Source: Planctomycetota bacterium
GTDB lineage: Bacteria > Planctomycetota > MHYJ01 > JACPRB01
Assembly (NCBI GenBank): GCA_035574235.1
Contig: DATLZA010000021.1
Span: 1 to 62,757 of the forward strand
Direction: 5' to 3'
DNA: 62,757 bases
Position numbers and translations under genes: made by a program. This document shows, in pieces, positions 27,335 to 35,998 of this stretch; within the stretch, counting starts at the first letter, position 1; the number at the start of each line of letters is the position of its first letter. The notes beneath the pieces are model-generated. The model had not been told where the DNA came from, did not search any database, and saw nothing but the letters and a program-made list of their open reading frames with translations.

Positions 27335-28960
27335 ATGTCCCTGCCCCGCGAACTCGAGGAGAAGCGCCGGCGCCTCGAAGGCCTCCTCGGCGGCTTCCCC
27401 GTCCTCGTCCGCGCCGGGCCCCCGGCCGGAACGCGGACGCGCATGGACTTCGTGTTCCATCCCGGAGGACTGGGGCTTCGCCGGCCGGGAAGCTGGCGGG
27501 AGATCGAGGACGTCACCCATTCCCCTCTGGCCGAACCCCGCATCAACGAGCTTCTGGTCGAAGTCCGGGAGGCGTTCCGCGGGGCGGACGCCTTCGACCC
27601 GCGCCGCCACGCGGGAACCTACCGGTATGCCGTCCTGCGCGCGACGCGCGAGGAGTCGAGCGTTTCCATCGTCCTCAATCCGGAATCCCCCGGGCGCGAC
27701 GCGGCGCTCGAACGGGTGCGCGCGTGGGCTCCCCGCGCGTCGGCCACGCATGTTCTGGCGACGTTCGTTCCCCCCGAACGCGACGCGAGCGTCTCGGAAG
27801 ATTATGTCGTCCTCAAGGGGCGCGACCGGCTCCGGGAGCGGCTGCTGGACCGGACGTTCGAGTTCCCCGTCCAGGGCTTCTTTCAGAACAACCGCGCGAT
27901 GGCCGAGGAGATGCTCCGGCACGTGCGGGGGATCTGGGAGCGGCGGGACGTGCGGGACGCGGCGCTGTCGGACCTCTACGCGGGCGTCGGCACGTTCGGC
28001 ATTTCCGCGGCGGATCTTTTCCGGGAGGTCGTGCTCGTCGAGGCCTACGGGCCCGCGGTCGAATGCGCCGAACGGAACGCCGCCGCCGCCGGGGCGCGCC
28101 ACGTCCGGGCCGTGCGGGCGGACGCCGCCGAGGCGCTCGGCACGCTGGACGTCCGCGGCCCGCTTCACGTGCTCGTCGATCCCCCGCGAGGGGGCGTCTC
28201 CCCGCGCCTTCTCGAGGCGCTCCGCCATCGGGCTCCGGAGACGATCGTCTATGTGTCCTGCAATCCCGACCGGATGCGCGAGGACCTTCCGGCGCTGGAG
28301 GGATACGGGCTGGCGGGGGCGGCGCTTTTCGATCTCTTCCCCGGCACGCCGCACCTGGAAGCGGTGGTGGAACTCCGCCGGACGGGAAAGGCGACTCCTC
28401 CCCTGCCGGAGGCGGCGCCGGCGGGGGACTGGAACGTCGTCGTCAGCGTCCGCGAAGGGCGCTTCAACGAGGCGCGGCGGTTTTTGGCCTCCTTCGGACG
28501 GCTCGAGCGGACGCCGTTCTTCAATCTGCTCACGTTGCGGGTCGAGGATCCCGGCCGGTTCCTGGAGGATCTGGAGCGCGGCGCGGCCGGGCGCCCCGAG
28601 GCGCTCGAGATCCTGAGCCGCGTCTCGCCCGCCCAGGAGGCGTTCTCGTTCGCTTCCGTGGCCGAGTACCGCGAGCGGTCCGCCCGGATCGCCGAAGGAT
28701 GGGCGCCCCGGCTGGCCGACCGGGCCTTCTACGTGCGCGTGCGCCGGCGGGGCCTCCGGGCGCGCCTGTCTTCGCTCGAGGAGGAACGCCGCCTGGCCGG
28801 GGCGGCGCTGGACGCCCTGGCGCGGTCGGGCCGGACGGCGCGCGTGCGCTTCGACGACCCGGACGCCGTGCTGGTCGTCGAGATCGTGGGGACGCGGGTG
28901 GGGATGGCGCTTTGGAGCCGGGAGGAGCTCTCGCGCCGGCCGTTTCTCCGGCCGGACTGA
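27335..28960 (+). CDS. TrmA/RlmD-like RNA m5U methyltransferase with C-terminal THUMP domain
   Basis: In the 541-residue protein, residues about 1-355 match RNA (uracil-5-)methyltransferases: FFQNNRAMAEEMLRHV, SAM-binding DLYAGVGTFGI, LVDPPRGG, catalytic Cys in YVSCNPDR and FDLFPGTPHLEAVVEL. The TRAM and Fe-S cysteine motifs of RlmD are not visible at the N-terminus. Residues about 365-540 resemble a THUMP RNA-binding domain (WNVVVSVREGRFNEARRFL, RAFYVRVRRRG, DAVLVVEIVGTRVGMALWSRE). THUMP is usually N-terminal and paired with other enzyme classes, so this order is unusual. The substrate could be tRNA or rRNA. Confidence 0.8.
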   Translation: MSLPRELEEKRRRLEGLLGGFPVLVRAGPPAGTRTRMDFVFHPGGLGLRRPGSWREIEDVTHSPLAEPRINELLVEVREAFRGADAFDPRRHAGTYRYAVLRATREESSVSIVLNPESPGRDAALERVRAWAPRASATHVLATFVPPERDASVSEDYVVLKGRDRLRERLLDRTFEFPVQGFFQNNRAMAEEMLRHVRGIWERRDVRDAALSDLYAGVGTFGISAADLFREVVLVEAYGPAVECAERNAAAAGARHVRAVRADAAEALGTLDVRGPLHVLVDPPRGGVSPRLLEALRHRAPETIVYVSCNPDRMREDLPALEGYGLAGAALFDLFPGTPHLEAVVELRRTGKATPPLPEAAPAGDWNVVVSVREGRFNEARRFLASFGRLERTPFFNLLTLRVEDPGRFLEDLERGAAGRPEALEILSRVSPAQEAFSFASVAEYRERSARIAEGWAPRLADRAFYVRVRRRGLRARLSSLEEERRLAGAALDALARSGRTARVRFDDPDAVLVVEIVGTRVGMALWSREELSRRPFLRPD

Positions 28961-28998
28961 AGTCGATCCGGCCGCGTTGCCGTTCTTCCAAAAGGGGG

Positions 28999-29004
28999 TA
29001 CAAT
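28999..29004 (+). promoter_or_regulatory. -10 box upstream of kelch lipoprotein
   Basis: TACAAT lies so that transcription should begin near 29011. That is at the GTG of a short upstream frame (29012-29056) whose TGA overlaps the lipoprotein start. Confidence 0.45.
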
Positions 29005-29052
29005 CCCTACGGTGGGAGGGGGATTCGCTCGAAGCGGGAACGGTAGGGCCGG

Positions 29053-30393
29053 GTGAAGACCGGGGTAACGGGTTTTCTGGTCGTTCTTCCGCTGCTGGCG
29101 GCCGGGTGCGACAGCTGCACGGGCGACGATCCCAACGACCCGCCCCCGCCCCCGCCCCAGGCCCCCACCGGCCTCGCCGCCACGGCGCTGAGCTCCGAGC
29201 GGATCGATCTCTCCTGGACCGACAACGCCGACAACGAGGCCGAGTTCCGCATCGAACGCAGCGCCGACGGCGGCGCCACGTGGACCGAAATCGCCCGGCC
29301 TCCGGCCAACACCACGTCCTACGCCGACCTCGGGCTGACGCCGGGAGCCGCTTATTCATACCGCGTCCGCGCCGTCAACTCCGGCGGCGCAAGCGCCTGG
29401 GCGGGACCCGCCTCGGCCACGACCCGCGCGCGCGCCTGGACCTCCCTTCCCACGGGGCCTTCGGCGCGCCTTCACCACGCCGCGATCTACGACCCGGTCG
29501 GGCAACGAATGATTCTCTTCGGGGGATTCACCGCCTCCGGCGCAACCAACGACGTCTGGGAACTGACGCTGCCCTCCTCGGGATCCCCCGCCTGGACCCA
29601 GCTCACGCCTTCCGGCACGCCCCCTTCGGCCCGCTCGGGACACAGCGCGATCTACGACCCGATCGGCAAGCGAATGATCGTCTTCGGAGGAGACGACGGA
29701 ACGTCGCCGCTTCCCACGGCCGTTCACGCCTTGAGGCTCGATACCAATCCCGCTTCCTGGAGCACGCTCGCGGTGTCGGGGACGCCTCCCCCCGGACGAC
29801 TTTACCATGGGGCGGTCTATGTTCCCGATCCGTCGAATCCCCGCATGGTCATTTACGGAGGCTACGACCTCAGTACCTCCATGGCTGACGTCTGGCAGCT
29901 GACGCTTCCGGCCTCAGGGACGCCCACGTGGACGCAGCTTTCCCCCACCGATTCCCCCGGCGTCCGGGATCGACATGTGCTCGTGTACGATGCCGCAAAC
30001 GCGCGGATCCTTACCTTCGGGGGCAACGACGGCAACGCGGGCAGCGACCCCTACACCGACGCCACGTGGGCCCTGGGGTTCTCCCCCCTCCAATGGACGC
30101 TCCTGGCGGCCTCCAATCCGCCGTTTCCTCGTTACGGCGCCGCGGGCATCTTCGACCCGCTCCACGGGCGGCTTACGGTGTTCGGAGGCGACGACACGAC
30201 GGTCCCCATGGACAACGCCGTGTGGATCCTCGGCTCCTCCTCCTGGAGCACGCCGGCGGTTTCCGGAGGGCCGCCGGCGGGAAGATGGGGCCACAGCGCG
30301 ATTTACGACGAGCTCAACCGGCGGATGGTGATCTTCGGCGGTTTTGATGAGAACTTGATACCTCTGAACGACACCTGGGCGCTCGACCTGTAG
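29053..30393 (+). CDS. Fibronectin III/kelch-repeat lipoprotein
   Basis: The 446-residue protein has a type II signal peptide with lipobox LAAGC (Cys at about 19) and a Pro-rich tether. One fibronectin III domain follows (about 37-120; PTGLAATALSSERIDLSWTDNADNEAEFRIERS). Five to six kelch repeats then form a beta-propeller (GQRMILFGGFTASGATNDVWELTL, KRMIVFGGDDG, PRMVIYGGYD, GRLTVFGGDD, RRMVIFGGFDEN). It is probably a surface-anchored binding protein. GTG start. A strong terminator follows. Confidence 0.85.
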   Translation: MKTGVTGFLVVLPLLAAGCDSCTGDDPNDPPPPPPQAPTGLAATALSSERIDLSWTDNADNEAEFRIERSADGGATWTEIARPPANTTSYADLGLTPGAAYSYRVRAVNSGGASAWAGPASATTRARAWTSLPTGPSARLHHAAIYDPVGQRMILFGGFTASGATNDVWELTLPSSGSPAWTQLTPSGTPPSARSGHSAIYDPIGKRMIVFGGDDGTSPLPTAVHALRLDTNPASWSTLAVSGTPPPGRLYHGAVYVPDPSNPRMVIYGGYDLSTSMADVWQLTLPASGTPTWTQLSPTDSPGVRDRHVLVYDAANARILTFGGNDGNAGSDPYTDATWALGFSPLQWTLLAASNPPFPRYGAAGIFDPLHGRLTVFGGDDTTVPMDNAVWILGSSSWSTPAVSGGPPAGRWGHSAIYDELNRRMVIFGGFDENLIPLNDTWALDL

Positions 30394-30406
30394 AGGTAAT
30401 AAAAAC

Positions 30407-30444
30407 GAGGCAAGGGGGCCGGAGTGCCCGGCCCCCCGCCTCTT
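30407..30444 (+). terminator. Strong hairpin terminator
   Basis: GAGGC and GGGGGCCGG pair with CCGGCCCCC and GCCTC around an AGTG-type loop, just after the kelch gene. It probably also serves the convergent small operon. Confidence 0.7.
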
Positions 30445-30502
30445 CCAGGTGCGACCGGAGGGGCCCTCTTTCGCCCCTCCTTTCGGGGAGAGATCTCGTC
30501 AG

Positions 30503-30691
30503 CTAATCGTACGAAAGGCTCGCCCCCTCCCGGCGGACGATGTCCCGAACGTCGTAGGCGGCCTCCACAATCTTGCGGAGCACCTCTTCCTGTTCCGGAG
30601 TCAGCGACCCGTACGTTCCCTCCAGGAGCAGCTCCGAATAACCCAGGAGCGCCGTCACCCGATCCACCAGCGTCAAACGGTCCGTGTACAT
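30503..30691 (-). CDS. Small 62-residue protein resembling a kinase dimerization helix pair
   Basis: The sequence RVTALLGYSELLLEGTYGSLTPEQEEVLRKIVEAAYDVRDIV strongly recalls the helical hairpin of histidine kinase HisKA domains. There is no phospho-acceptor His and no ATPase domain. GGAGGA lies five bases before the ATG, supporting a real gene. It is last in a three-gene operon with two exported proteins. It might modulate a kinase by heterodimerizing, or simply be a remnant. Confidence 0.6.
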   Translation of the reverse strand: MYTDRLTLVDRVTALLGYSELLLEGTYGSLTPEQEEVLRKIVEAAYDVRDIVRREGASLSYD

Positions 30692-30788
30692 GCCGTCCTC
30701 CGTAAGGGGCGGGTGGTGGGGGGAGCACCGGCGAAGGCCGGGTCCCCCACACCACACGCGACCGGGGTTATAGGGTGTATGGATTGGT

Positions 30789-31361
30789 TCACTCCAGCAC
30801 CACCATGTGGGGCTCGATGTCGAACGGAACCGCGTCACCCAGCCGACCCGTCCGGACCAGCTCCGCAAATTTCCGGTTCTGGGCCGCATCGAGAACCTGG
30901 GCGATCCTCGTGTACGAAAGATCCACGATGGTCCCCACCCGCCGATCGTAGTCCCTCGGCCGAAAGACGCCCGACGCCCGAAGCTCCCGGTGATACGCTT
31001 CGACCGCTTCCTGGCGCTGCCGGAGAATCTCGGCCACCTGGGTCTGTTGCGCGGACGACAGCTCAAGCTCGCGCGCCAGCACGTCCCCCAATCGCCTCGG
31101 GTCCCCGGCCGAAGGCGGCCGCGGAGCGCCGGAAACGGCCGCGGGCGCAACGGGGTCCGTCTGGACCCGCTGGTTTTCCACTCGCACGAAGGGCGTCCCG
31201 GGCGCCGCTTCCGAAGCGACCGGGCGCGCCTCTTCCTTTCGGAGACCGCCCGCTTCCCGCGTCTGCGTCCGCTCCCGGGAGGCGAGCGAAGCCGGGGCCG
31301 GCGCCATGACCGCCGCAGCGGCCACGATCAAAATCCCCACGCCGAGCGCGAGGTGTTTCAC
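30789..31361 (-). CDS. Exported or membrane-anchored helical protein, unknown function
   Basis: The 190-residue protein has an N-terminal hydrophobic segment (MKHLALGVGILIVAAAAVMAP), then a disordered Arg/Glu/Pro region to about 95. A helical part follows (LGDVLARELELSSAQQTQVAEILRQRQEAVEAYHRELRASG) with the feel of Spy/CpxP-type periplasmic proteins (LSxxQ...). Family assignment is uncertain. Its start overlaps the upstream stop (ATGA). Confidence 0.6.
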   Translation of the reverse strand: MKHLALGVGILIVAAAAVMAPAPASLASRERTQTREAGGLRKEEARPVASEAAPGTPFVRVENQRVQTDPVAPAAVSGAPRPPSAGDPRRLGDVLARELELSSAQQTQVAEILRQRQEAVEAYHRELRASGVFRPRDYDRRVGTIVDLSYTRIAQVLDAAQNRKFAELVRTGRLGDAVPFDIEPHMVVLE

Positions 31362-31828
31362 GCCAGGTCCACCCCGGTCCGCTCGCGGACGCGATCACGA
31401 TCCGGCATGATGAAGGTCCCGCCGCCTCCGCCGCCTCCGCAATCGCTGGCGGTGACGTACCATTGATCCAAGTCGTAGACCATGATGTTGAGGGCCAAAT
31501 ACGGCCGCGTCCAGAAGCGGAGCTGGTCTCCCACGACCACGTTCCACCCGCTCATGTCCACGAAGCGCTCGGCGTTCACCGTGCCGCCGTTGGGCAGGTA
31601 ATAGTAGGTCCTCCCATCATGCCGGATGTTTCCGTTCTGCCAAACCCTCACCCAGAAATAGAAGGTCGACGAGGCGGTCACGGTCGCCGTGACGGTACAG
31701 GACGTCTGGCCGCCGCAGATGGCGGTGGGGCCGGTGGGATCCGATCCCACTTGAGCCTCCGAAATCGAAGCCCCCGCCAAGAAGAGCCCCAAGGCCGCGC
31801 ACGCCCCGATCGCTTTCTTTGCCGCCAT
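31358..31828 (-). CDS. Secreted protein of unknown function, Gly-rich C-terminus
   Basis: The 156-residue protein has a signal peptide (MAAKKAIGACAALGLFLAGASISEAQ) and a beta-rich domain with two Cys (CGGQTSC) and many aromatics (FYFWVRVWQNGNIRHDGRTYYY). A Gly7 tract comes before the C-terminal tail. The ATG at 31828 is chosen because GGGAGAAGG lies just upstream, inside a longer frame from a GTG at 31849. It is first of a three-gene operon with a sigma-54-type promoter 73 bases upstream. Confidence 0.6.
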   Translation of the reverse strand: MAAKKAIGACAALGLFLAGASISEAQVGSDPTGPTAICGGQTSCTVTATVTASSTFYFWVRVWQNGNIRHDGRTYYYLPNGGTVNAERFVDMSGWNVVVGDQLRFWTRPYLALNIMVYDLDQWYVTASDCGGGGGGGTFIMPDRDRVRERTGVDLA

Positions 31829-31900
31829 CCTGCCTTCTCCCTTCCGCACCTGGTCCCCCGGGCGACACGCCCGGGGTCCCCGATCGCTGGGAGAAAGAAG

Positions 31901-31916
31901 TGCAAGGGGCGATCCA
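31901..31916 (-). promoter_or_regulatory. Candidate sigma-54 promoter of the small secreted operon
   Basis: TGGATCGCCCCTTGCA matches TGGC-CG-N4-TTGCA with GG and GC ten bases apart. It lies between the TPR/AAA+ gene and the operon, giving a leader of about 60 bases. Confidence 0.5.
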
Positions 31917-31933
31917 AACTTTTCGGAAACGCG

Positions 31934-31954
31934 AAAAAGCCCCTTTTTCGGGCT
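31934..31954 (-). terminator. Rho-independent terminator after the TPR/AAA+ gene
   Basis: On the - strand AGCCC pairs with GGGCT and is followed by TTTTT. It is downstream of the gene ending at 32058 and upstream of the sigma-54-type promoter, so it separates the two units. Confidence 0.7.
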
Positions 31955-32057
31955 CTAGAACCCCCATGGACGCCGTTTCGCAGGGAGGGAGAGCGACCTT
32001 CTTTTTGGCCGGAAATGGGCGTCTTTTCAGGGGTGCGGTGACAGGTTTCGGCGCGTT

Positions 32058-34034
32058 TTATGCGAGCGCCGAGGCCATTTCGGCCAACTGACGCTTTTTG
32101 TCGACAAGACGCTTAAGTCGACACAAATCGGGCCTCTTGACCAGGCGGCGGACCAGCCGGACTCCGATGGAGCCCTGGGAATGGGCCGCCAGGCGCTCCA
32201 AAATGGAACGAAGCTCCGTAAGGTTCCCGTCCCAGGGAAGGGCCGCCAGCTCGGCCACGGCCTCCGGCGTGATTCGGCGACCGGCCAGCATCCGCTCGAT
32301 CAGGGCGGGAATCTCACGGCGGCGATCCCGCAGCGGCGGAAGCATGATCGTGGCTCCCTCGAAACGCCGCCGGAGTTCGGGAATCAGTCGATCGGCGGAC
32401 CGGCACGTCGCCACGATCCGGACGTCCACCTTCCGCTCCTCCGGTCCGCCCACGGGACGAACCCATCCGTCCAGAAGCCGCGGCAGGATCCGCTGGTTCT
32501 CAGGCGAAAGCTCGTCCACCCGGTCCAGAACGAGCGTGCCGCCCTCGGCCTGCGCCACGTATCCGCCCGAAGCCTCCCGGGCGCCGCTCCAGGCCCCCGG
32601 CACATGGCCGCAGAGATCGCTGGCCGGGAACGCCATTTGTTCGCAGGGAGCCACGACCAACGGTCCCCGCGAACGGCTGCTGAGCGTGTGGATCTCGCGC
32701 GCCAGGTGGGTCTTCCCCGTGCCGCTCTCTCCTGCAAGAAGAAGAGGCAACGAGGACCGCGCGAGCTTCGCGGCGCGCTCCTGGACTTCGCTTGCGGTCG
32801 CCCTGGAGCGAACGTCCTCGAGCCGCTCGGCGGCCTTGCGGGCATGGACCGCGGCGCGCCGCCTCCCGAGCCTGGCCTCCGCCTCGGCCCGGAGCGTGCG
32901 GAATTCCACGACCCGCGGCAGATCGTTCACCTTGCGCGCCAGGCGTTCGGCCCGGCGGGCCCACCGCCAGGCGGCTTTCCAGTCCTCCGCCCGAGCGGCA
33001 ATCCGCGCCTGAGCGCGGTACACGTGAAGACTGCAGATCCAGTTGCGCTTCCCGCGAAGCAGGCGCTGGGCCCGTTCCAGATCCTCACCCGCGGACGTAG
33101 GGTCTCCCGAGCAAGCGAGCGCGATGGCGCGGCAGGCGTACGCCCGGCACAGGACATCCCATCGTCCCGTCCCGGCTCCCACCTGGATCGCCCGGTCGAG
33201 CGCCGCTTTGGCCTGGGGCCAGGCCTCGCGGCACACGGCGGCATAGCCGGCGCTCAGAAGCGTGGCCGCCTCTTGGTCCCTCTTGCCCAGTTCGCGAAAC
33301 GCCCGCGCCGCGCGGACGAACATGCCGTAGGCCCGGGGATACTGGCCTTCGTCGAAATGCAGCTCCCCGCGCCGCCACCGCGCCCACGCCAGCTCCGCCT
33401 TATGACGATGGCGCTTGTGGATGGCGATCGCGCGATCCAGATGGGCCCGGGCGGCGGGAAAATCCCCCAGGCGAATGCACACGAGACTTTGATTGCTCGC
33501 CGTCCGCCCTCGGCCCAGATGGTCGTCCCCGTAGGCCTCCTCCGCCCGGGCGTACTCCTCGAGCGCCTGGCGGTAGCGGCGGTGGGCGAAATGATCGTTG
33601 CCGAGCATGTGGTGGAACTTCGCCGCCGAGCGGGGCTTCCAGCGCATCGAATAGGCCTTCCGCAGGTGCTCGCTCATCTCCTTGCGCCGGCCCATGAGGA
33701 ACCACGTGTAGGCGATGTGGAGATGGATCTCGGGCACGAGATAGGCCGGACCCGTCCGGAAGCGCAGCGCGTCCCGCAGCGTCTTGAGCGCCTCGCGATA
33801 GCGGCCCACCTCGCGGTAGAGAAATCCCAGGAAGAAGAAGCTCTCGCGGCCCGGGTCCCGGCGCACGACCTCCTGGGCCGCCGCCAGCGCGAGGTCATGT
33901 TTTCCTTCCCGGTACAGCCGGTCCCGCAGGGCGCGAAGCTTGGGGGGCTGAACGCCTCCCTCGGGGAACGGCAGCGTGACGGATGGGCGCGGCCGCACCG
34001 GCAGCGGACGTACGGCCAGCGCCAAGGGCTTCAT
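32058..34034 (-). CDS. TPR protein with degenerate sigma-54-activator AAA+ domain
   Basis: In the 658-residue protein, residues about 30-400 are helical TPR-like repeats (LRALRDRLYREGKHDLALAAAQEVVRRDPG...). Residues about 410-640 are an NtrC-type AAA+ domain: Walker A GESGTGKTH, Walker B GGTLVLDRVDEL, arginine region ELRRRFEG, LPPLRDRRREIPAL. The sigma-54 contact loop GAFTGA is GAWSGA and no C-terminal HTH is present. It may be a divergent sigma-54 activator or an ATPase that has left that role. A sigma-54-type promoter just downstream favours some activator function. The start is leaderless (TACAAT nine bases before the ATG). Confidence 0.78.
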   Translation of the reverse strand: MKPLALAVRPLPVRPRPSVTLPFPEGGVQPPKLRALRDRLYREGKHDLALAAAQEVVRRDPGRESFFFLGFLYREVGRYREALKTLRDALRFRTGPAYLVPEIHLHIAYTWFLMGRRKEMSEHLRKAYSMRWKPRSAAKFHHMLGNDHFAHRRYRQALEEYARAEEAYGDDHLGRGRTASNQSLVCIRLGDFPAARAHLDRAIAIHKRHRHKAELAWARWRRGELHFDEGQYPRAYGMFVRAARAFRELGKRDQEAATLLSAGYAAVCREAWPQAKAALDRAIQVGAGTGRWDVLCRAYACRAIALACSGDPTSAGEDLERAQRLLRGKRNWICSLHVYRAQARIAARAEDWKAAWRWARRAERLARKVNDLPRVVEFRTLRAEAEARLGRRRAAVHARKAAERLEDVRSRATASEVQERAAKLARSSLPLLLAGESGTGKTHLAREIHTLSSRSRGPLVVAPCEQMAFPASDLCGHVPGAWSGAREASGGYVAQAEGGTLVLDRVDELSPENQRILPRLLDGWVRPVGGPEERKVDVRIVATCRSADRLIPELRRRFEGATIMLPPLRDRRREIPALIERMLAGRRITPEAVAELAALPWDGNLTELRSILERLAAHSQGSIGVRLVRRLVKRPDLCRLKRLVDKKRQLAEMASALA

Positions 34035-34043
34035 GGCGTGAGA

Positions 34044-34049
34044 ATTGTA
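34044..34049 (-). promoter_or_regulatory. -10 box for leaderless TPR/AAA+ gene
   Basis: TACAAT on the - strand ends nine bases before the ATG at 34034, and no ribosome-binding site lies between. Confidence 0.5.
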
Positions 34050-34108
34050 CCTTACCGTATGCCCCTGCGCAAGGGACGCGGTTCAACAAAGTCCGGAAGC
34101 CCGGGCGG

Positions 34109-35932
34109 TTACGCGGGCGCCGGACGCCCCAGCGGCCGGAGCCGGCAGAGCGCGTGATTCCCCTCCAGACCCTTGAGCGAGGCAACGAACTCCTCGCGGG
34201 GAAACTCGAGCCCCGCCAGCCACGCGCGAACCTCCGCATCCTCCTCCATCGAGCGGGTGAAGACCACGTCGTCCCCCTCCGACTGGCCCTGGACCCGCGC
34301 CGCCAGGTTCACCGTGGTCCCGAAGTAATCGAGCGCGTCCGCGTTGCGGATCGCAATCGACGGGCCCTGATGGACCCCCACCTTGAGCCGCACCGAGGCG
34401 CCCACGTCCCGTCCCCGCAGAAACGCGTCCCAATTTGCCTGCATCTCCACGGCCGCCTCTAGCGCGTCCCGCCCCCGCGCGAAACACGCCAGGACCGCGT
34501 CCCCCATCGTCTTGACGACGCTCCCCCGGCGCCGCGAAACACACCCCTCCAGATACCGGAAGTGTTCCCGCACGAACGCGAACGCCCGGCCGTCCCCCAC
34601 CCGCCGGTAAAGCTCCGTGGAACCCCTCAGGTCCGTGAAGAGCACCGCCAACGAAGAAACCGCCAGCCGCTCCCCCGGCGCGGGCGCCTGGCCGGGGAAA
34701 AGATGCCTAAAGTCCTGAAGGGCAAGAAGTTCAAGACCGGTGGCCGCGGCTTCCCGCCAGCTTTCGCGCTCGAGGACCAGAAGCGCTTCCGCGTTCGAGG
34801 CGTTCTCGATTTCGAGAAGCACTTCGCCCGCGCGGGGGCTGTCCCCCTCCACGCGGAGCCCCTCGGGACTGCAGTGAATCCGCAGGCGACCTCCGCCGGA
34901 ACCCGCCAACCGGCGGGAAAAGAATCCCATCGTCGGGTAGCATCGGATCCGAACCGTCCCGGGCCGCAGAAGAACCTCCTCGCGGCGCCGTTCGCCCGGT
35001 TCGAGGCGAAACTGCGCGGCGATGTACGGCGTGTTGGCCGGCCCGCCGATGCAGTAGGTCTCCGCGCGCGCCCGGCGGACCGCGGGATGCACCGCAAAGC
35101 GGGCTTCCACCGAAGCGGCCAGATCCGTTCCAAAATCGATCCGGCAGGTCGGGCAGTGCGCCTCCGAGCGCAGGTCCTCCAGCGCGCTCGCCTTCCGGCT
35201 TGGGGCGTGGCAGTGCGGACACAGCACGCTCCACACCAGCTCCAGAACCCCCTCCGCCACGGCCCGCAGGAAAAAGCGCAACGTCTCCGTCCGTTCGAAT
35301 CCCCATCGATCGGCGAGCTCATAGGGCCGCAGCGACGTCACTTCGAGATCCGATCCGGTCCGCAGGTGTTCCTTCAGGCGATCGACGAGCGGTCCCTCCC
35401 CCAGCGCGCGCAGGCGCGCCTCGAGGATGTCCTCGGAGACGAGCCGGTCCGGAGGAAGGGCCGGGTCGGGACGACCGGCCGGATCCTGCCGGTGGCGCTC
35501 CCAGGCCCGCACGAAGGCCAGGACGTCGCCGACGCTCTTTCGGAGGGCGAGGCGCACCAGCCAGGCGGGCCACCCGGCGCGGAGCCGGGCGACCGCGAAG
35601 ATTTCGAGATCCGCGCCTCCCTCGCGACCGGCGGCCAGGAGGATCCCGGCGTCCACCGTTTCCATCGGCCCTCCCTCGAAGCGGCGGCGCACGGAGTAGC
35701 GGCGGCCTTCCACCCAGTCGAACGGGAATTCTTCGTAGCGCCAGGCGAGACCCAGGAACCGCGCCTCGGCACGGTAGTGGCCGCGGCGGGACGGATCGGG
35801 CCACGGGACAAACCGCACCGGCGGCAGGCCCACGGCGCGGTTAAGCCGGTCGGTGTCGGCCAGGAACGCCCAGACCTCCTCGGGCGGCGCGGCGAGCGCG
35901 ACGCGTTGGCGGACGGCGATCTCGTCGGCCAC
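34109..35932 (-). CDS. Adenylate/guanylate cyclase with SRPBCC-like and DUF5939-type regions
   Basis: In this 607-residue protein, residues 5-150 look like a START/SRPBCC fold (RVALAAPPEEVWAFLADTDRLNRAVGLPPVRF). The middle has a CxxC pair set (CPHCHA...CPTC), probably a zinc ribbon, within a DUF5939-like region. Residues about 425-590 are a class III cyclase: metal Asp residues in FTDLRGST and MGDAVLA, and the transition-state motif NLAARVQGQ. It should make cAMP or cGMP. The GTG at 35932 is chosen because TACAAT ends six bases upstream and homology starts there; a far longer in-frame extension is spurious. Confidence 0.83.
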   Translation of the reverse strand: MADEIAVRQRVALAAPPEEVWAFLADTDRLNRAVGLPPVRFVPWPDPSRRGHYRAEARFLGLAWRYEEFPFDWVEGRRYSVRRRFEGGPMETVDAGILLAAGREGGADLEIFAVARLRAGWPAWLVRLALRKSVGDVLAFVRAWERHRQDPAGRPDPALPPDRLVSEDILEARLRALGEGPLVDRLKEHLRTGSDLEVTSLRPYELADRWGFERTETLRFFLRAVAEGVLELVWSVLCPHCHAPSRKASALEDLRSEAHCPTCRIDFGTDLAASVEARFAVHPAVRRARAETYCIGGPANTPYIAAQFRLEPGERRREEVLLRPGTVRIRCYPTMGFFSRRLAGSGGGRLRIHCSPEGLRVEGDSPRAGEVLLEIENASNAEALLVLERESWREAAATGLELLALQDFRHLFPGQAPAPGERLAVSSLAVLFTDLRGSTELYRRVGDGRAFAFVREHFRYLEGCVSRRRGSVVKTMGDAVLACFARGRDALEAAVEMQANWDAFLRGRDVGASVRLKVGVHQGPSIAIRNADALDYFGTTVNLAARVQGQSEGDDVVFTRSMEEDAEVRAWLAGLEFPREEFVASLKGLEGNHALCRLRPLGRPAPA

Positions 35933-35938
35933 GCCAGG

Positions 35939-35944
35939 ATTGTA
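35939..35944 (-). promoter_or_regulatory. -10 box for leaderless cyclase gene
   Basis: TACAAT ends six bases before the GTG, placing +1 at or next to the start codon. Confidence 0.55.
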
Positions 35945-35998
35945 CCTCGGCACGATTCTCTTGTCGCGCGCGCGGCCTTTGTGGCAGGCTGGAGCCCC

